Below, piece after piece: positions 16,245 through 26,328 of a DNA stretch of 64,000 bases. This DNA comes from JACDAE01 sp963717195. Lineage in GTDB: Bacteria; Chloroflexota; Ktedonobacteria; Ktedonobacterales; Ktedonobacteraceae. The DNA lies in contig CAVQVR010000021.1 in NCBI GenBank assembly GCA_963717195.1, positions 248,001 through 312,000 of the forward strand. Direction: 5' to 3'. Position 1 is the stretch's first letter; each line of letters opens with the position of its first letter. The notes under the pieces are model-generated. The model did no database searches, was not told the DNA's origin, and worked only from the letters and a program-made list of their open reading frames with translations. Both the position numbers and the translations under genes were made by a program.

Positions 16245-17993
16245 ATGAGTACAGACTTGCAAAGAGCACGTAACCGGCAAATGGTTATCTTCTTGCTGGT
16301 CTGTACTTCTATGCTCATTCTCCTGGGTCGCCTTTACTACTGGCAAGTAACACGTTCTGATTTCCTTACTCAACTGGCAAATGATGAGCATATTCAGAAC
16401 CAGCTCGTCGCCGCCCCTCGTGGCTACATCTATGATGTTCAGGGAGATATTCTTGCCACAAATGTGGTGCGTGACGACGTCTATATAGAACCGATCCAGT
16501 TTGCAACAGATAATTCCGGCCAGGACACCCAGGACACCCAGGCCAATCTGACGCTCTTGTGCAGTAAGTTGCACCAGGTCTTACCACAACTCTCTGTGGA
16601 AAACCTTGTGTCTCTCTTCTCTTTGCACGTTGCCGCCGTGCGTATCGCCGGACCAATCGAGCCAGCACAGAGCCAACAATTGCACCAGTTACAGCTTGCC
16701 GATACGTTCCTGGAGCCTCGCACCTTGCGCATCTATCCAGGCGGCGACCTGGCTGCACAGGTTCTGGGTTATGTACAGGAAGGACAGGGAGGCGTTTATG
16801 GGATTGAACAAAAATATAATCTGTTGCTCGCTGGCAAACCTGGCACTTTAACTGCCGAGACCGATCTCGAAGGCAATCCATTGACAGTGGGTATCAACTC
16901 AGGACAGCAGGCCGTTCCTGGCGCGAATATAACCTTGACGATTAATAGCACGGTTCAATATATGGTGCAGCGTGAACTGGCCAATGCCATTACAAAGATG
17001 GAAGCACAAAGCGGAGCCGTCATCATACTGAATGCACGGACAGGGGCAGTAGTGGCAATGGCTGGTGAGCCGACCTTTGATCCTAATAATTATGGTGCCG
17101 CCGCTACTCAAAAAGGATGTATCGGACAGGAAGAGGTGTATTTTAACCCGGCACTCTATTGTGCCTACGAACCGGGCTCGACGATGAAATCTGTGACCAT
17201 GGCTGCGGCTCTTGATCAGGGTCTGATTACTCCTGATACCACGTTATACGATCCTGGCTATATCAACTTTAGCGATGGGACGCAGGAGGTCACAAACTGG
17301 AACAACCAGGCCCATGGCACAGAGACGATGACGCAGGTACTTGAATATTCTGCCAATGTCGGTGCAGCCCATGTTGCGCATGACATCTTACATGCGCAGC
17401 GTTTTTATCCTTATCTACAGCGCTTTGGCTTTGGACAACTGACGGGGCTGGCTGATCCAGAGACTCCTGGTACGTATCGAGATCCGACCTCTCCCGGTTG
17501 GTCACCCAGCGACCTGGCCCGGCAAGGCTTCGGTCAGAGTATTCTGGTGACACCGCTTCAGATGGCACTGGCCTATCAAGCCATTGCAAATAGTGGAGTG
17601 ATGATGCGGCCTTATCTGGTGGCTTCTATTAATAATAATGGACATATTACGATGACACAGCCGCAAATTGAACGACGTGTAATCAGTGCAAATACGGCAA
17701 AACTATTGACAGGTATGCTGGTCAGTGCAGCGAATTACAACCAGGAGGCAACCTTTCCTGGATACAGCGTTGCGGTAAAAACAGGAACCGCTACAACGCA
17801 AGGCATCTCGGCATATCAGACGGTGGCTTCCATGATTGGCTTTCTGCCAGCATCGAATCCCCAATTCGTCATTTTAGCGAAACTGGATCGACCGCAAGCA
17901 ACCATTTATGGTGGTACAGCGGCAGGTCCGCTCTGGAAAACTATTGCTGAACAGTTGATGTGGTACTACCATGTCGCACCGGATCAGCAATAA
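16245..17993 (+). CDS. ftsI: Division transpeptidase (class B penicillin-binding protein, FtsI type)
   Basis: A 582-residue class B PBP. It has an N-terminal transmembrane anchor (about residues 13-32), a dimerisation/pedestal domain with AAPRGYIYD, and a transpeptidase domain with the three catalytic motifs: STMK in EPGSTMKS, SAN in YSANVGA and KTG in VKTGTA. It crosslinks septal peptidoglycan together with FtsW. No C-terminal PASTA domains are seen. The gene follows ftsL by 16 bases. Confidence 0.93.
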   Translation: MSTDLQRARNRQMVIFLLVCTSMLILLGRLYYWQVTRSDFLTQLANDEHIQNQLVAAPRGYIYDVQGDILATNVVRDDVYIEPIQFATDNSGQDTQDTQANLTLLCSKLHQVLPQLSVENLVSLFSLHVAAVRIAGPIEPAQSQQLHQLQLADTFLEPRTLRIYPGGDLAAQVLGYVQEGQGGVYGIEQKYNLLLAGKPGTLTAETDLEGNPLTVGINSGQQAVPGANITLTINSTVQYMVQRELANAITKMEAQSGAVIILNARTGAVVAMAGEPTFDPNNYGAAATQKGCIGQEEVYFNPALYCAYEPGSTMKSVTMAAALDQGLITPDTTLYDPGYINFSDGTQEVTNWNNQAHGTETMTQVLEYSANVGAAHVAHDILHAQRFYPYLQRFGFGQLTGLADPETPGTYRDPTSPGWSPSDLARQGFGQSILVTPLQMALAYQAIANSGVMMRPYLVASINNNGHITMTQPQIERRVISANTAKLLTGMLVSAANYNQEATFPGYSVAVKTGTATTQGISAYQTVASMIGFLPASNPQFVILAKLDRPQATIYGGTAAGPLWKTIAEQLMWYYHVAPDQQ

Positions 17994-18006
17994 TGGAGTA
18001 GTTGTA

Positions 18007-18015
18007 TGGTACAAT
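18007..18015 (+). promoter_or_regulatory. Internal extended -10 promoter in the division cluster
   Basis: TGG-TACAAT followed by AG, the same block as upstream of mraZ. Transcription would begin near 18022, just before the ATG at 18037. Confidence 0.45.
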
Positions 18016-18036
18016 AGTGCGTCAAAAAGGTATAGC

Positions 18037-18336
18037 ATGCGACAAGAAGATAAAGATATACGGCGTCTTATTTCAGCTCCAATGAGCGACATATGGTACG
18101 AGTTGTTGGGAGACTCTCGCATCCAGATAGAAACTACATTACCTGAAAGTGAGGCAACTTTACCCACGTTAAAGAGTGACCCATGGGGCGAACTCTTGCA
18201 GACAAGAGACGTTGAAATAATTGATCTGCAACAGTTGCACTTACACATGAGCGACCAGGATGTAGAGATGGCCTTGCAAATTATGCAGGAACAACCTCCG
18301 CAGGATGTAAGGCACGACCAAAATTCAGGTCTATAA
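18037..18336 (+). CDS. Small protein of unknown function in the division cluster
   Basis: About 99 residues, acidic and soluble, with no membrane segment and no motif that I recognise. Helical C-terminal part (HLHMSDQDVEMALQIMQEQ). It lies where many bacteria carry murE, murF, mraY and murD, between ftsI and ftsW. AAAAGG lies upstream of the ATG at 18037; an ATG at 17971 would overlap ftsI by 23 bases. Its placement suggests a role linked to septal wall synthesis, but that is inference. Confidence 0.6.
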   Translation: MRQEDKDIRRLISAPMSDIWYELLGDSRIQIETTLPESEATLPTLKSDPWGELLQTRDVEIIDLQQLHLHMSDQDVEMALQIMQEQPPQDVRHDQNSGL

Positions 18337-18387
18337 AACAGTATATTCGAAAATATGTTCTATGTCAAGTAGAGAAGACAGGTATAC

Positions 18388-19962
18388 ATGCTACGAGATC
18401 GGTCGAAACAAGGAGCCAATGGTGGCGAGCGAATAGCGAGAGAGAGAAAAAGAGGCGAATTTTCTCCTCCTGTTATGCGTTCCCCTGCATTGGAAGCGGC
18501 AGAGCGCCAGAACCGGCAGGCTCAACAGGCAGAGAAACGCGCACCGCAGAAAAAGGTGGCAACGCGTAATGTCAGGGTGAGCTATGCGGTGGAGGATACC
18601 TTGCTGCGCCCTGCAACGCCGCGTAAAAGCTTGCCTCCTGGAAATCGTCCTGGAAATCGTCTCGGAACTGAAAAATCGCGCACCGGGTTGACTGCCAACT
18701 GGCGACGGCATTCAACTCCTATGCCTGTCATGCCCAGCACGCCCGTTCAGGTGATTAGCAAGGAAGAGCAAGAGAAACTCTCAGAGCTGGAGATGCGTCT
18801 CCCTCGCGTCGCTGGCAAAATCGATGCATGGCTACTGGTAATTGTTCTGATGCTGTTGTGCATTGGCCTGGTGATGGTATACAGCGCCAGTTCATTTCTG
18901 GCTGAGCGGGATTATGGAGATGCTTCTTATTTCTTTCAGAAGCAGCTGATATGGGCCTTGCTTGGTATGGTAGTGATGTTTGTAACTATGCGCATAGACT
19001 ATCGCTACTGGCGACGTATCTCTCTGCCTGGTATGGTTATTGTGCTACCGTTGCTCGTTATCGTGCTGGTTGCTGGAACCAGCGTTAATGGTGCATCGCG
19101 CTGGTTGGGCTTTGGTTCATTTTTCTCGTTTCAACCAAGTGAGCTTACCAAACTGGTGCTGGCACTCTATATCGCCGATTGGTTAGCTCGTAAGGGAAAA
19201 CAGGTGGGGACGTTTCTCTATGGTCTGGCTCCCTTTGTTATTCTGGTTGGACTGATCCTGGGACTGGTATTGCTGGAAAACGATATGGGAACTGCGGTCA
19301 TTATTGCAGGGCTCGCGACAACGATGTTTTTTACCGCAGGAGCCAATCTGATTCAGTTCTTCCTGGCCATGGTCTGCGGGGGAGGAATTTTTCTGACGCA
19401 GGCGTTGCGTGGCTATCGCTACTATCGGCTGATGGGCTTTCTGGACCCATTTAAAAATGTGACAACCATTAATCTGCAACTCTATCAGTCATTGCTGGCT
19501 CTGGGATCAGGTGGCTGGTTCGGCCTGGGATTGGGGGCAAGCCGTCAAAAGACGGGATACCTGCCATTTCCATATATCGATTCAATCTTCGCCATTATTG
19601 GCGAGGAACTGGGGTTTATTGGCTGTGCCATTATCGTCATATTGTTTCTGTTTCTTGCCTTTCGTGGCTTCCGGCTGGCGCGGCGTACACAGGATATCTA
19701 TGGCGCTCTATTGGCAACCGGTATCACTACCTGGTTGATCTTACAGGCGATGATCAATATTGGGTCAAGCACTGGCTCGATCCCTTATACAGGAGTGCCG
19801 CTGCCGTTTATTACCTACGGCGGCTCTTCGCTGGTCATCACAATGGCAGCTATAGGAGTATTGCTCAATATCTCGCGCTATATCCAGAAACCGGAGCATC
19901 CGGCTCTCTCGACGCGCACAATAACCAAAACAATTCAATTCAAAGGAAAACGTAAGGTCTGA
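18388..19962 (+). CDS. ftsW: FtsW: SEDS-family septal peptidoglycan polymerase
   Basis: 524 residues. The SEDS core begins near residue 147 and has about ten transmembrane segments. Signature stretches are MVYSASSF, NGASRWLGFG, QPSELTKL, LLENDMGTAV and the C-terminal PLPFITYGGSSL. SEDS proteins polymerise glycan strands from lipid II. Unusual is a basic, Pro/Gln/Arg-rich cytoplasmic head of about 145 residues. Position after ftsI and before murG fits FtsW rather than RodA. Confidence 0.92.
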   Translation: MLRDRSKQGANGGERIARERKRGEFSPPVMRSPALEAAERQNRQAQQAEKRAPQKKVATRNVRVSYAVEDTLLRPATPRKSLPPGNRPGNRLGTEKSRTGLTANWRRHSTPMPVMPSTPVQVISKEEQEKLSELEMRLPRVAGKIDAWLLVIVLMLLCIGLVMVYSASSFLAERDYGDASYFFQKQLIWALLGMVVMFVTMRIDYRYWRRISLPGMVIVLPLLVIVLVAGTSVNGASRWLGFGSFFSFQPSELTKLVLALYIADWLARKGKQVGTFLYGLAPFVILVGLILGLVLLENDMGTAVIIAGLATTMFFTAGANLIQFFLAMVCGGGIFLTQALRGYRYYRLMGFLDPFKNVTTINLQLYQSLLALGSGGWFGLGLGASRQKTGYLPFPYIDSIFAIIGEELGFIGCAIIVILFLFLAFRGFRLARRTQDIYGALLATGITTWLILQAMINIGSSTGSIPYTGVPLPFITYGGSSLVITMAAIGVLLNISRYIQKPEHPALSTRTITKTIQFKGKRKV

Positions 19963-20006
19963 GTGTTCGCTTTTGTACAGGAACCTTACACGGTGCAAGG
20001 AAATAT

Positions 20007-21161
20007 ATGCGGGTTTTAATATCAGGTGGGGGCACCGGAGGCCACATCTATCCGGCTCTCTCGGTGGCAACTCTATTAAGAGATACATATAACGCAGACA
20101 TTCTCTATCTCGGCAGCGATGATGGTCTAGAGACAGAGCTGATCCCTGCTGCTGGTTTTCGCTTCGCGCGTATTAAAGCTGGTAAACTGCAACGTTTTGT
20201 CTCCTGGCGTACGATGAAGGGCGTTGCTCGCGTCCCCGTCGGTATGACGCAGGCCGTAGGCATCGTACGAAATTTTCATGCCGACGTGGCTTTTACCAGC
20301 GGCGGCTATGTCGCGGTTCCAGCCGGGCTGGCCGCCAGAATCAATAGCGTGCCGCTGCTGATGCATCAACAGGACGTGCCACCGAATCTATCAAATAAAT
20401 TACTTGCGCCGTTGGCAACGCGCATATCGGTAGCCTTTGCAGACTCTTTGCACTACTTTCCGGCACATAAAACAGTGCAACTGGGCAATCCTGTGCGGCA
20501 GACTATTCTGGATGTACGCCAGACTTCACCCCAGGACGCGCGTGCCGCGCTCGGCCTTGCGCCAGATGTGCCGCTCTTATTGGTAACGGGAGGCAGCCAG
20601 GGAGCTCGCTATCTCAATCAAACGGTATGTCGTGCCCTGCCAGAACTGCTTCTCCACTGTCAGGTTTTGCAGATCAGCGGGAAAAATCTGTTTGAGGAGA
20701 CACAGGCGCTTTCTACCAATATGCTGGCAAATGTGCCTGCTGAGACAAGGCAACGCTATCGCCTGGTTCCCTATATGGACGCGCAGATGCCTTTAGCCTT
20801 GCAGGCTGCTGAAATAGTCGTATGCCGCGCAGGAGCCGCCACGCTGAGCGAACTGGCAGTCCTGGGAAAACCCAGCATCCTGATACCGCTGCCGCCAGCG
20901 CTTGGCGCATCTCCTCAGGAAGCTAACGCTTCTATGTTCGAACACCAACTGGCAGCAGAAGTAATTCAAAATAATGAGTTGAAGCCAGCACTACTGGTTG
21001 ATCGTGTAAAAATTAACATTTCAGATTATGTCAAGTTGAATGCGATGGGGGTGGCGGCAAGGAAGTTAGCGAAACCTGATGCTGCGCAGGAAATCGTAGA
21101 AACTATCGTTAAAATGGCTCAGAAGCAGAGTTTAAAAACGCTTGAGGCTAGAAGTATTTGA
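20007..21161 (+). CDS. murG: MurG: UDP-GlcNAc transferase making lipid II
   Basis: A 384-residue GT28 glycosyltransferase. The N-terminal GGGTGGHIYPALSVA is the lipid/acceptor glycine loop, TSGGYVAVPAG a second conserved loop, VTGGSQGARYLN begins the C-terminal nucleotide domain, and CRAGAATLSELA binds UDP-GlcNAc. It adds GlcNAc to lipid I at the inner membrane face. Its stop overlaps the TTG start of murC by four bases. Confidence 0.94.
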   Translation: MRVLISGGGTGGHIYPALSVATLLRDTYNADILYLGSDDGLETELIPAAGFRFARIKAGKLQRFVSWRTMKGVARVPVGMTQAVGIVRNFHADVAFTSGGYVAVPAGLAARINSVPLLMHQQDVPPNLSNKLLAPLATRISVAFADSLHYFPAHKTVQLGNPVRQTILDVRQTSPQDARAALGLAPDVPLLLVTGGSQGARYLNQTVCRALPELLLHCQVLQISGKNLFEETQALSTNMLANVPAETRQRYRLVPYMDAQMPLALQAAEIVVCRAGAATLSELAVLGKPSILIPLPPALGASPQEANASMFEHQLAAEVIQNNELKPALLVDRVKINISDYVKLNAMGVAARKLAKPDAAQEIVETIVKMAQKQSLKTLEARSI

Positions 21162-22705
21162 AGAAGTTGCACTTGCATTTCATGGGTATTGGCGGACAAG
21201 GTATCTCCGCTGTAGCACAGATGGTGCTACAAGGCGGCGATACGGTGACTGGCTGTGATCGGCAGGCATCGGCGACGACTCGTGCTCTGCAACAGGCGGG
21301 CATAGGCATCCAGATCGGTCATAGCGCGGACCACCTGGCGGGTGTCGATAAGCTGGTGATCAGCCCAGCTGTGACGGCTCTCAATCCGCATAATCCAGAA
21401 TTGCTGGAGGCGCAGCGTCGCGGCATCCCTGTTTCTACCTGGCAGGAAGTGCTTGGCTCGTTGATGATGCAGAAATGTGTTCTCTCGGTCTCTGGCGTAC
21501 ATGGTAAGGGTACGACGACGGCAATGCTCTCGCTGATGCTGGTTGATGCAGGATTAGATCCGACTTGTGAAATCGGAGCCATCGTGCCACGTTTTAATGC
21601 GAATTATCGTCTGGGCAAGGGTCAGTATTTCGTAAATGAGGCCGACGAATTCAATCACAATTTCTGGCATTATCACCCGCGTGTGGTGGTGGTAACGTCG
21701 ATAGAATTTGAGCATCCAGAATTCTTTGCCGATTACGAAGCATTTCTGGCTGCCTTTGAGCACTTTATTCGCGGTATGGACATGCAGGGGAACTGGCCCG
21801 TTCCACCAACCTTGATCCTGAATGCTGGCAGTCCAGGTTGCCTTGAACTACGCAATCGGCTTACGGATTGGAATGGACGCATCGTAACGTACGCTGCACT
21901 GGCACCTTCTGCTTCTAGCTGGGACGAACGACCAACATTTGAAGCGTTTAATATAAAGCTGGACAATGAAATCAGTTTTCGTGTCAAAACACACGAAGAT
22001 CTGCCATTTCCAGAAGACCGCGTAATTCCCTTGCAGTTACCAGGTTTACATAATATAGAAAATGCACTGGCAGCGCTTAGTGTTGCAAGTATCATTGGTA
22101 TAGAGGCAGAGATAATCGTACGCAGTCTGGAAGGATTTAATGGGACTCGGAGGCGTTTTGAGATACGTCATCAGGGGCCATTGACTATCGATGGGCGCAG
22201 GGTCGATGTCGTGCTGGTAGATGACTATGCGCATCATCCAACGGCCATTGCGGCGACGCTGGAGGCAGCACGAAGGCGCTATCCAGGGCGGCGACTGATT
22301 GCGGTCTACCAACCGCATATGTATAGTCGCACAAAGACCTTTTTTCAGCAGTTCCTGTCCGCTTTTGATGCGGCGGATGTCGTCATCATCGCGGATATCT
22401 TTCCTGCTCGTGAGCAAGATACGGGGCTGGTGCATGCGCGTCAGGTGGTGAATGCACTGGCGCAGCAGGCACATTTTGTCGGCGGAGGGGGGCTGGTACT
22501 TTATGGAGGGAATCTGCAAACCACGCTGGAGTTGTTAAGTAAAACACTGCAAACAAACGATCTTGCTGTGATAATGGGTGCGGGAGATATCTATACTGTT
22601 ACTGAATTGTTGCTATTTCAGTACCCTCAAGCGGGTCGAAAAGGAATGGTAGTCCCCGCACACAGTGCGGAAAGTATACCTCTCAAAACCGAAGAGGGCA
22701 AGTAG
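21158..22705 (+). CDS. murC: UDP-N-acetylmuramate-L-alanine ligase MurC
   Basis: A 515-residue Mur ligase. It contains the N-terminal Rossmann part (HFMGIGGQGISAVA), the ATP loop GVHGKGTTTAM (a slight variant of the usual GTHGKTTT), the central domain with NEADEFNHNFW, and the C-terminal DDYAHHPTAI motif. It adds the first amino acid of the peptide stem. TTG is the start, overlapping murG. The other stem ligases (murD, murE, murF) are not in this cluster. Confidence 0.92.
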   Translation: MKKLHLHFMGIGGQGISAVAQMVLQGGDTVTGCDRQASATTRALQQAGIGIQIGHSADHLAGVDKLVISPAVTALNPHNPELLEAQRRGIPVSTWQEVLGSLMMQKCVLSVSGVHGKGTTTAMLSLMLVDAGLDPTCEIGAIVPRFNANYRLGKGQYFVNEADEFNHNFWHYHPRVVVVTSIEFEHPEFFADYEAFLAAFEHFIRGMDMQGNWPVPPTLILNAGSPGCLELRNRLTDWNGRIVTYAALAPSASSWDERPTFEAFNIKLDNEISFRVKTHEDLPFPEDRVIPLQLPGLHNIENALAALSVASIIGIEAEIIVRSLEGFNGTRRRFEIRHQGPLTIDGRRVDVVLVDDYAHHPTAIAATLEAARRRYPGRRLIAVYQPHMYSRTKTFFQQFLSAFDAADVVIIADIFPAREQDTGLVHARQVVNALAQQAHFVGGGGLVLYGGNLQTTLELLSKTLQTNDLAVIMGAGDIYTVTELLLFQYPQAGRKGMVVPAHSAESIPLKTEEGK

Positions 22706-22725
22706 GAATGTACTAGAGGAATTTT

Positions 22726-23755
22726 ATGATGACGTTCGATGTTGAGACTGCATATCGCGAATTACGCTCACACTTTGGAAAGCGCGTACATCGCAATGAG
22801 CTGCTTGCACGCCATTGTACCTTTGGTGTGGGCGGTCCAGCTGATATCTGGATCTCACTCGAGACGCAAGAGGAATTGGGTGGGCTGGTTACGTTATGTA
22901 GTGAGCAGCGCTGGCCACTGTTACTCACTGGCAATGGTACAAACGTATTGTACGCCGATGCTGGAGTACGTGGAATTGTAGCGCGTATAGCCTCTAATGG
23001 CTATTCCATTGAAGATTCTGGCGATGGTACTGCACTGTTAATAGCGAGTGCAGGGATAAGCTGGCCTCGCCTGCTGAACGAACTGACGCCCCGTGGTTGG
23101 GGTGGACTAGAGTTTCGGGCCGGGTATTCCGGGGACACTTGGCGGCGGTGTCATCAGCAATGCAGGTGCGCACAAGAGCGACCTGGGGCAAGTCCTGGAA
23201 TGGGTCGACGTGCTGGATGCACGGGATGTAGAGGAACGAGCAGCGATACCGGTGACGCGGCGTTATCAGCACGCCGAACTTCACCTGAAGTATCGGCACA
23301 GTCGTTTCCGCGCACAAAGACGTGTCCAGTTTGATGAGCAAGGCTATCCGATAGCAGCTCCACGTCTGTTAATTGAGCCGTCTGAAATCATTATGCGACT
23401 GGGTGTACGTCTTCATCGAGAAGATCCTCAAACGTTGCGAGCGCTCATTGATGAGTATAAGCAGCACCGTAAGAGGACACAGCCGCCACAGCAAAGTGCA
23501 GGCTCAATTTTCAAGAACCCGGAGGGGGATTACGCTGGACGGCTGATAGAAGCCGCTGGCGTAAAGGGGAAAATTTCTGGTGGGGCGCAGATTTCAGAGC
23601 GTCATGCCAACTTTATCGTGAATGTAGGAGGAGCGAGCGCCGCCGATATCGCGGCGCTTATCAGGGAGGCACATAACCGCGTAAGCGAACGGTTTGGGGT
23701 GAAGCTGGAACTGGAAGTCGAACTGCGCGGCGAGTGGAGGGTATCAGCACCATGA
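22726..23755 (+). pseudogene. murB: UDP-N-acetylenolpyruvoylglucosamine reductase MurB, split by a +1 frameshift
   Basis: The frame from 22726 gives the FAD-binding N-terminus (HCTFGVGGPADIW, GNGTNVLYADAGVRG) and loses homology after GLEFRAG. One extra T near 23125 (GGG-T-ATT) explains this. Removing it restores IPGTLGGGVISNAGAH, the conserved MurB motif, and joins the second frame, which continues to 23755 with SAGSIFKNP, the catalytic-domain motif, and AAGVKGKISGGAQIS. The repaired protein would be about 342 residues, of normal length. MurB is normally essential and no second copy is visible, so a sequencing error is more likely than true loss. Its stop overlaps the ftsQ start. Confidence 0.88.
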
Positions 23756-24918
23756 CGGAGAAAAGACAACTACCAGAGCAGATGGCGTCGCATACGTATA
23801 AAAAACAGAATGCCAACAGGCAATCTTTGCATAGAGAAGCAAACAGAGGGGAGAGGCGTGAAGTCCAGCGCTCCTTGCAGCGGGTCGTGACGATACCAGA
23901 TGCTGATCCATCGACAGCCTGGAACACGTTTGCCCAGCGTCAGGAGCAACGGCGTCGTGCGCGTGGCAGGCCCGTTTACGAAGAAGTGCCCGTCGCACCA
24001 CGTACTTATGCGCAGACAGGAACACACGCTTCTAGCGGGCGACTGAAGGCGATTCGACGCCTGCCAGCCTATTCTAGCTCACCTGTGCCAACACGCAGTG
24101 GGCAACGACAGGAAAGGCGCGGCTTCCTCTGGAAACTCTTAAGTCTATTTTTCGGAATTGTCGCACTTATCTTTGTGGCAAATCTGGTACTGACTGGGAG
24201 TGCATTTCGCGTTGAGCAGATCACTATTCTGGGTGTGCACAATGTTGTGCTGACCCATACTATTCAGCATCTAGGGATACAGGGACAAAACATCTTTCTG
24301 CTAAATATTATGGCTCTGGAAGGACGTATCGAAGCATCTTCCTTCGTTGCATCGGCACGCATCAGCAAACAATGGCCGAATCAGATCACGGTCAGTGTGG
24401 TTGAGCGTACTCCGGTCTTGCTCTGGAAGACGACACAGGGAACATATAGCGTCGATAATCAAGGAATGGTGATTGCTCCTGCTGATGAGACGCCAGGGGT
24501 TGATCATTTGAACACTGTCATTGACACTGACAGCCAGCTAAAAGCGCAGAGTTCAAACAGGAAAACAGGAATACGTCCTGGCGTACGCTTGAATCAGGCG
24601 GACATTGCGTTCGCTATGGATGTATTCAATCGCTTACCGAAATTCACCGGCATCGGCAGCTTTCAGTTGCGTTACAGTGGAACAATATATGCTAATACCG
24701 GCACACAATCAGGGCGGTCAGGTGGTAAGGGATCATATATTGTTGAGAGTCAGGCAGGTTGGTTAGCCTACCTGGGAGGCTCCAATGATGCCAATCCGTT
24801 AGACAACCGTCTGATTGAACTGCAGCAAATTCTTGCTCTGGTGCAGAAGCAGCAGTCCAATTTAGCAACTGTTGATCTACGGTATGGCCTGGATCCGGTA
24901 TACACTTTGAAGTCTTGA
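23752..24918 (+). CDS. ftsQ: FtsQ/DivIB-type division protein
   Basis: 388 residues from the ATG that overlaps the murB stop (ATGA). A long basic cytoplasmic head of about 124 residues precedes one transmembrane helix (about 125-147) and a POTRA domain that begins FRVEQITILGVHNV. The beta domain follows (ISKQWPNQITVSVVERTP). FtsQ links FtsL/DivIC to the divisome. The head is much longer than in most relatives and resembles that of FtsW here. Confidence 0.87.
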   Translation: MTEKRQLPEQMASHTYKKQNANRQSLHREANRGERREVQRSLQRVVTIPDADPSTAWNTFAQRQEQRRRARGRPVYEEVPVAPRTYAQTGTHASSGRLKAIRRLPAYSSSPVPTRSGQRQERRGFLWKLLSLFFGIVALIFVANLVLTGSAFRVEQITILGVHNVVLTHTIQHLGIQGQNIFLLNIMALEGRIEASSFVASARISKQWPNQITVSVVERTPVLLWKTTQGTYSVDNQGMVIAPADETPGVDHLNTVIDTDSQLKAQSSNRKTGIRPGVRLNQADIAFAMDVFNRLPKFTGIGSFQLRYSGTIYANTGTQSGRSGGKGSYIVESQAGWLAYLGGSNDANPLDNRLIELQQILALVQKQQSNLATVDLRYGLDPVYTLKS

Positions 24919-25015
24919 AGTGACGGGTCTTGCTGGATGTGCTTAAGCGCGTCCCTATCCTATTTATGTCTTTCGTAGTGCGTCTCACAAGTGTACCGCC
25001 CAAGAGGAGCGTATC

Positions 25016-26251
25016 GTGCAAGAGCGGGTGATCGTCGGAATCGACGTTGGAACAACAAAAATCTGTGTCCTGGTCGGCGAGCTAGATCGTGACGGGAAAC
25101 TGAATATTGTTGGCGTTGGCACCTGCCCTTCACAGGGGTTGCGTCGCGGAGTGGTGGTGAACATTGAAGAGACCGTCACTTCAATCGCTGCGGCGCTGGA
25201 TCGTGCAGAACGCCTTTCAGGTAAGAAAATTGTTTCGGCATACGTTGGCATTGCAGGTAGCCATATCGAATCGGAGAATAGCAAAGGCTTTGTCGCCATC
25301 TCGCCCAGTCATAGCGACATCGTGCAGAACGACATCAGCCGCGCTATTGAGGTGGCTCGCGCTATTGCCATCCCTGCCAACCGCGAGATTATTCACGTAA
25401 TTCCTCGCGGCTACGTTGTAGACGGGCAAGAGGGCATTAAAAATCCTATTGGGATGTCTGGCTTCCGCCTTGAGGTGGAGACGCACATCATTACGGGTTC
25501 TGTGTCCTCGATCCACAATCTCATTAAGTGCGTCCACAAGGCGCATGTTGAGATTGAAGACCTTGTGTTGGAGCCTCTTGCCTCTAGCGAGGCAGTCCTG
25601 GCTGACGGTGAAACCGATCTGGGCGTGGTGCTCGTCGATATTGGCGGCGGCACCACTGATATCGCCATCTTCTCCGATGGTGCTATCTGGCAAACTGCCG
25701 TCCTGCCAATTGGTGGCAACCTGGTCACAAGCGATATCGCTATTGGCCTGCGTCTGCCTCCTGGTGTCGCCGAAGAACTGAAAATAACCTATGGGCATTG
25801 CGACCCGTCGACCATTGATGAAGATGATATGATCGACCTCTCGCAGTTTATGCCCGACTGTGATGACCTTGTTCCACGCAAACTGCTGGCTGAGATTATC
25901 CAGGCGCGTACGGAAGAACTGTTCGCTATGGTTCATGAAGAGATCAAAAAATCGGGGTACGATGGGTTACTGCCCGCAGGTATTGTCCTCACTGGGGGAA
26001 CCGCCGAGTTACCAGGTATTCTGGAACTCGCGAGCCAATCCCTCGACTTACCTGCTCGTATTGGCTCTCCGCTCGGCCTGCATGGCCTGGCGGATTCGAT
26101 CAGTAGACCGGCTTATGCAACGGCGGTGGGTCTGTTGCTCTGGGGTCTGCGTCACACTTCGCTTATGGTCGAAGAGGATGAGCCAGAAGATGAAGGGCCA
26201 ATAGATTTTATATCTCGCTTTGGCCGTTGGCTGCGTGCATTTATTCCTTAG
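25016..26251 (+). CDS. ftsA: FtsA: actin-like membrane tether for FtsZ
   Basis: 411 residues starting at GTG with AGAGGAG upstream. The actin-fold phosphate loops are VGIDVGTTKICVLVGE (first) and DIGGGTTDIAIF (second), with the adenosine motif LTGGTAELPG. The 1C subdomain typical of FtsA is present. The C-terminal end RFGRWLRAFIP is the amphipathic membrane-targeting helix. It anchors FtsZ filaments to the membrane. Confidence 0.94.
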   Translation: MQERVIVGIDVGTTKICVLVGELDRDGKLNIVGVGTCPSQGLRRGVVVNIEETVTSIAAALDRAERLSGKKIVSAYVGIAGSHIESENSKGFVAISPSHSDIVQNDISRAIEVARAIAIPANREIIHVIPRGYVVDGQEGIKNPIGMSGFRLEVETHIITGSVSSIHNLIKCVHKAHVEIEDLVLEPLASSEAVLADGETDLGVVLVDIGGGTTDIAIFSDGAIWQTAVLPIGGNLVTSDIAIGLRLPPGVAEELKITYGHCDPSTIDEDDMIDLSQFMPDCDDLVPRKLLAEIIQARTEELFAMVHEEIKKSGYDGLLPAGIVLTGGTAELPGILELASQSLDLPARIGSPLGLHGLADSISRPAYATAVGLLLWGLRHTSLMVEEDEPEDEGPIDFISRFGRWLRAFIP

Positions 26252-26328
26252 CAGTTTCTCATCTGTAGCAATTGCTTCATTTCGTCCGTTCTATACTACA
26301 GAGGAAACTTGAAAGGGGGCCACGAACT

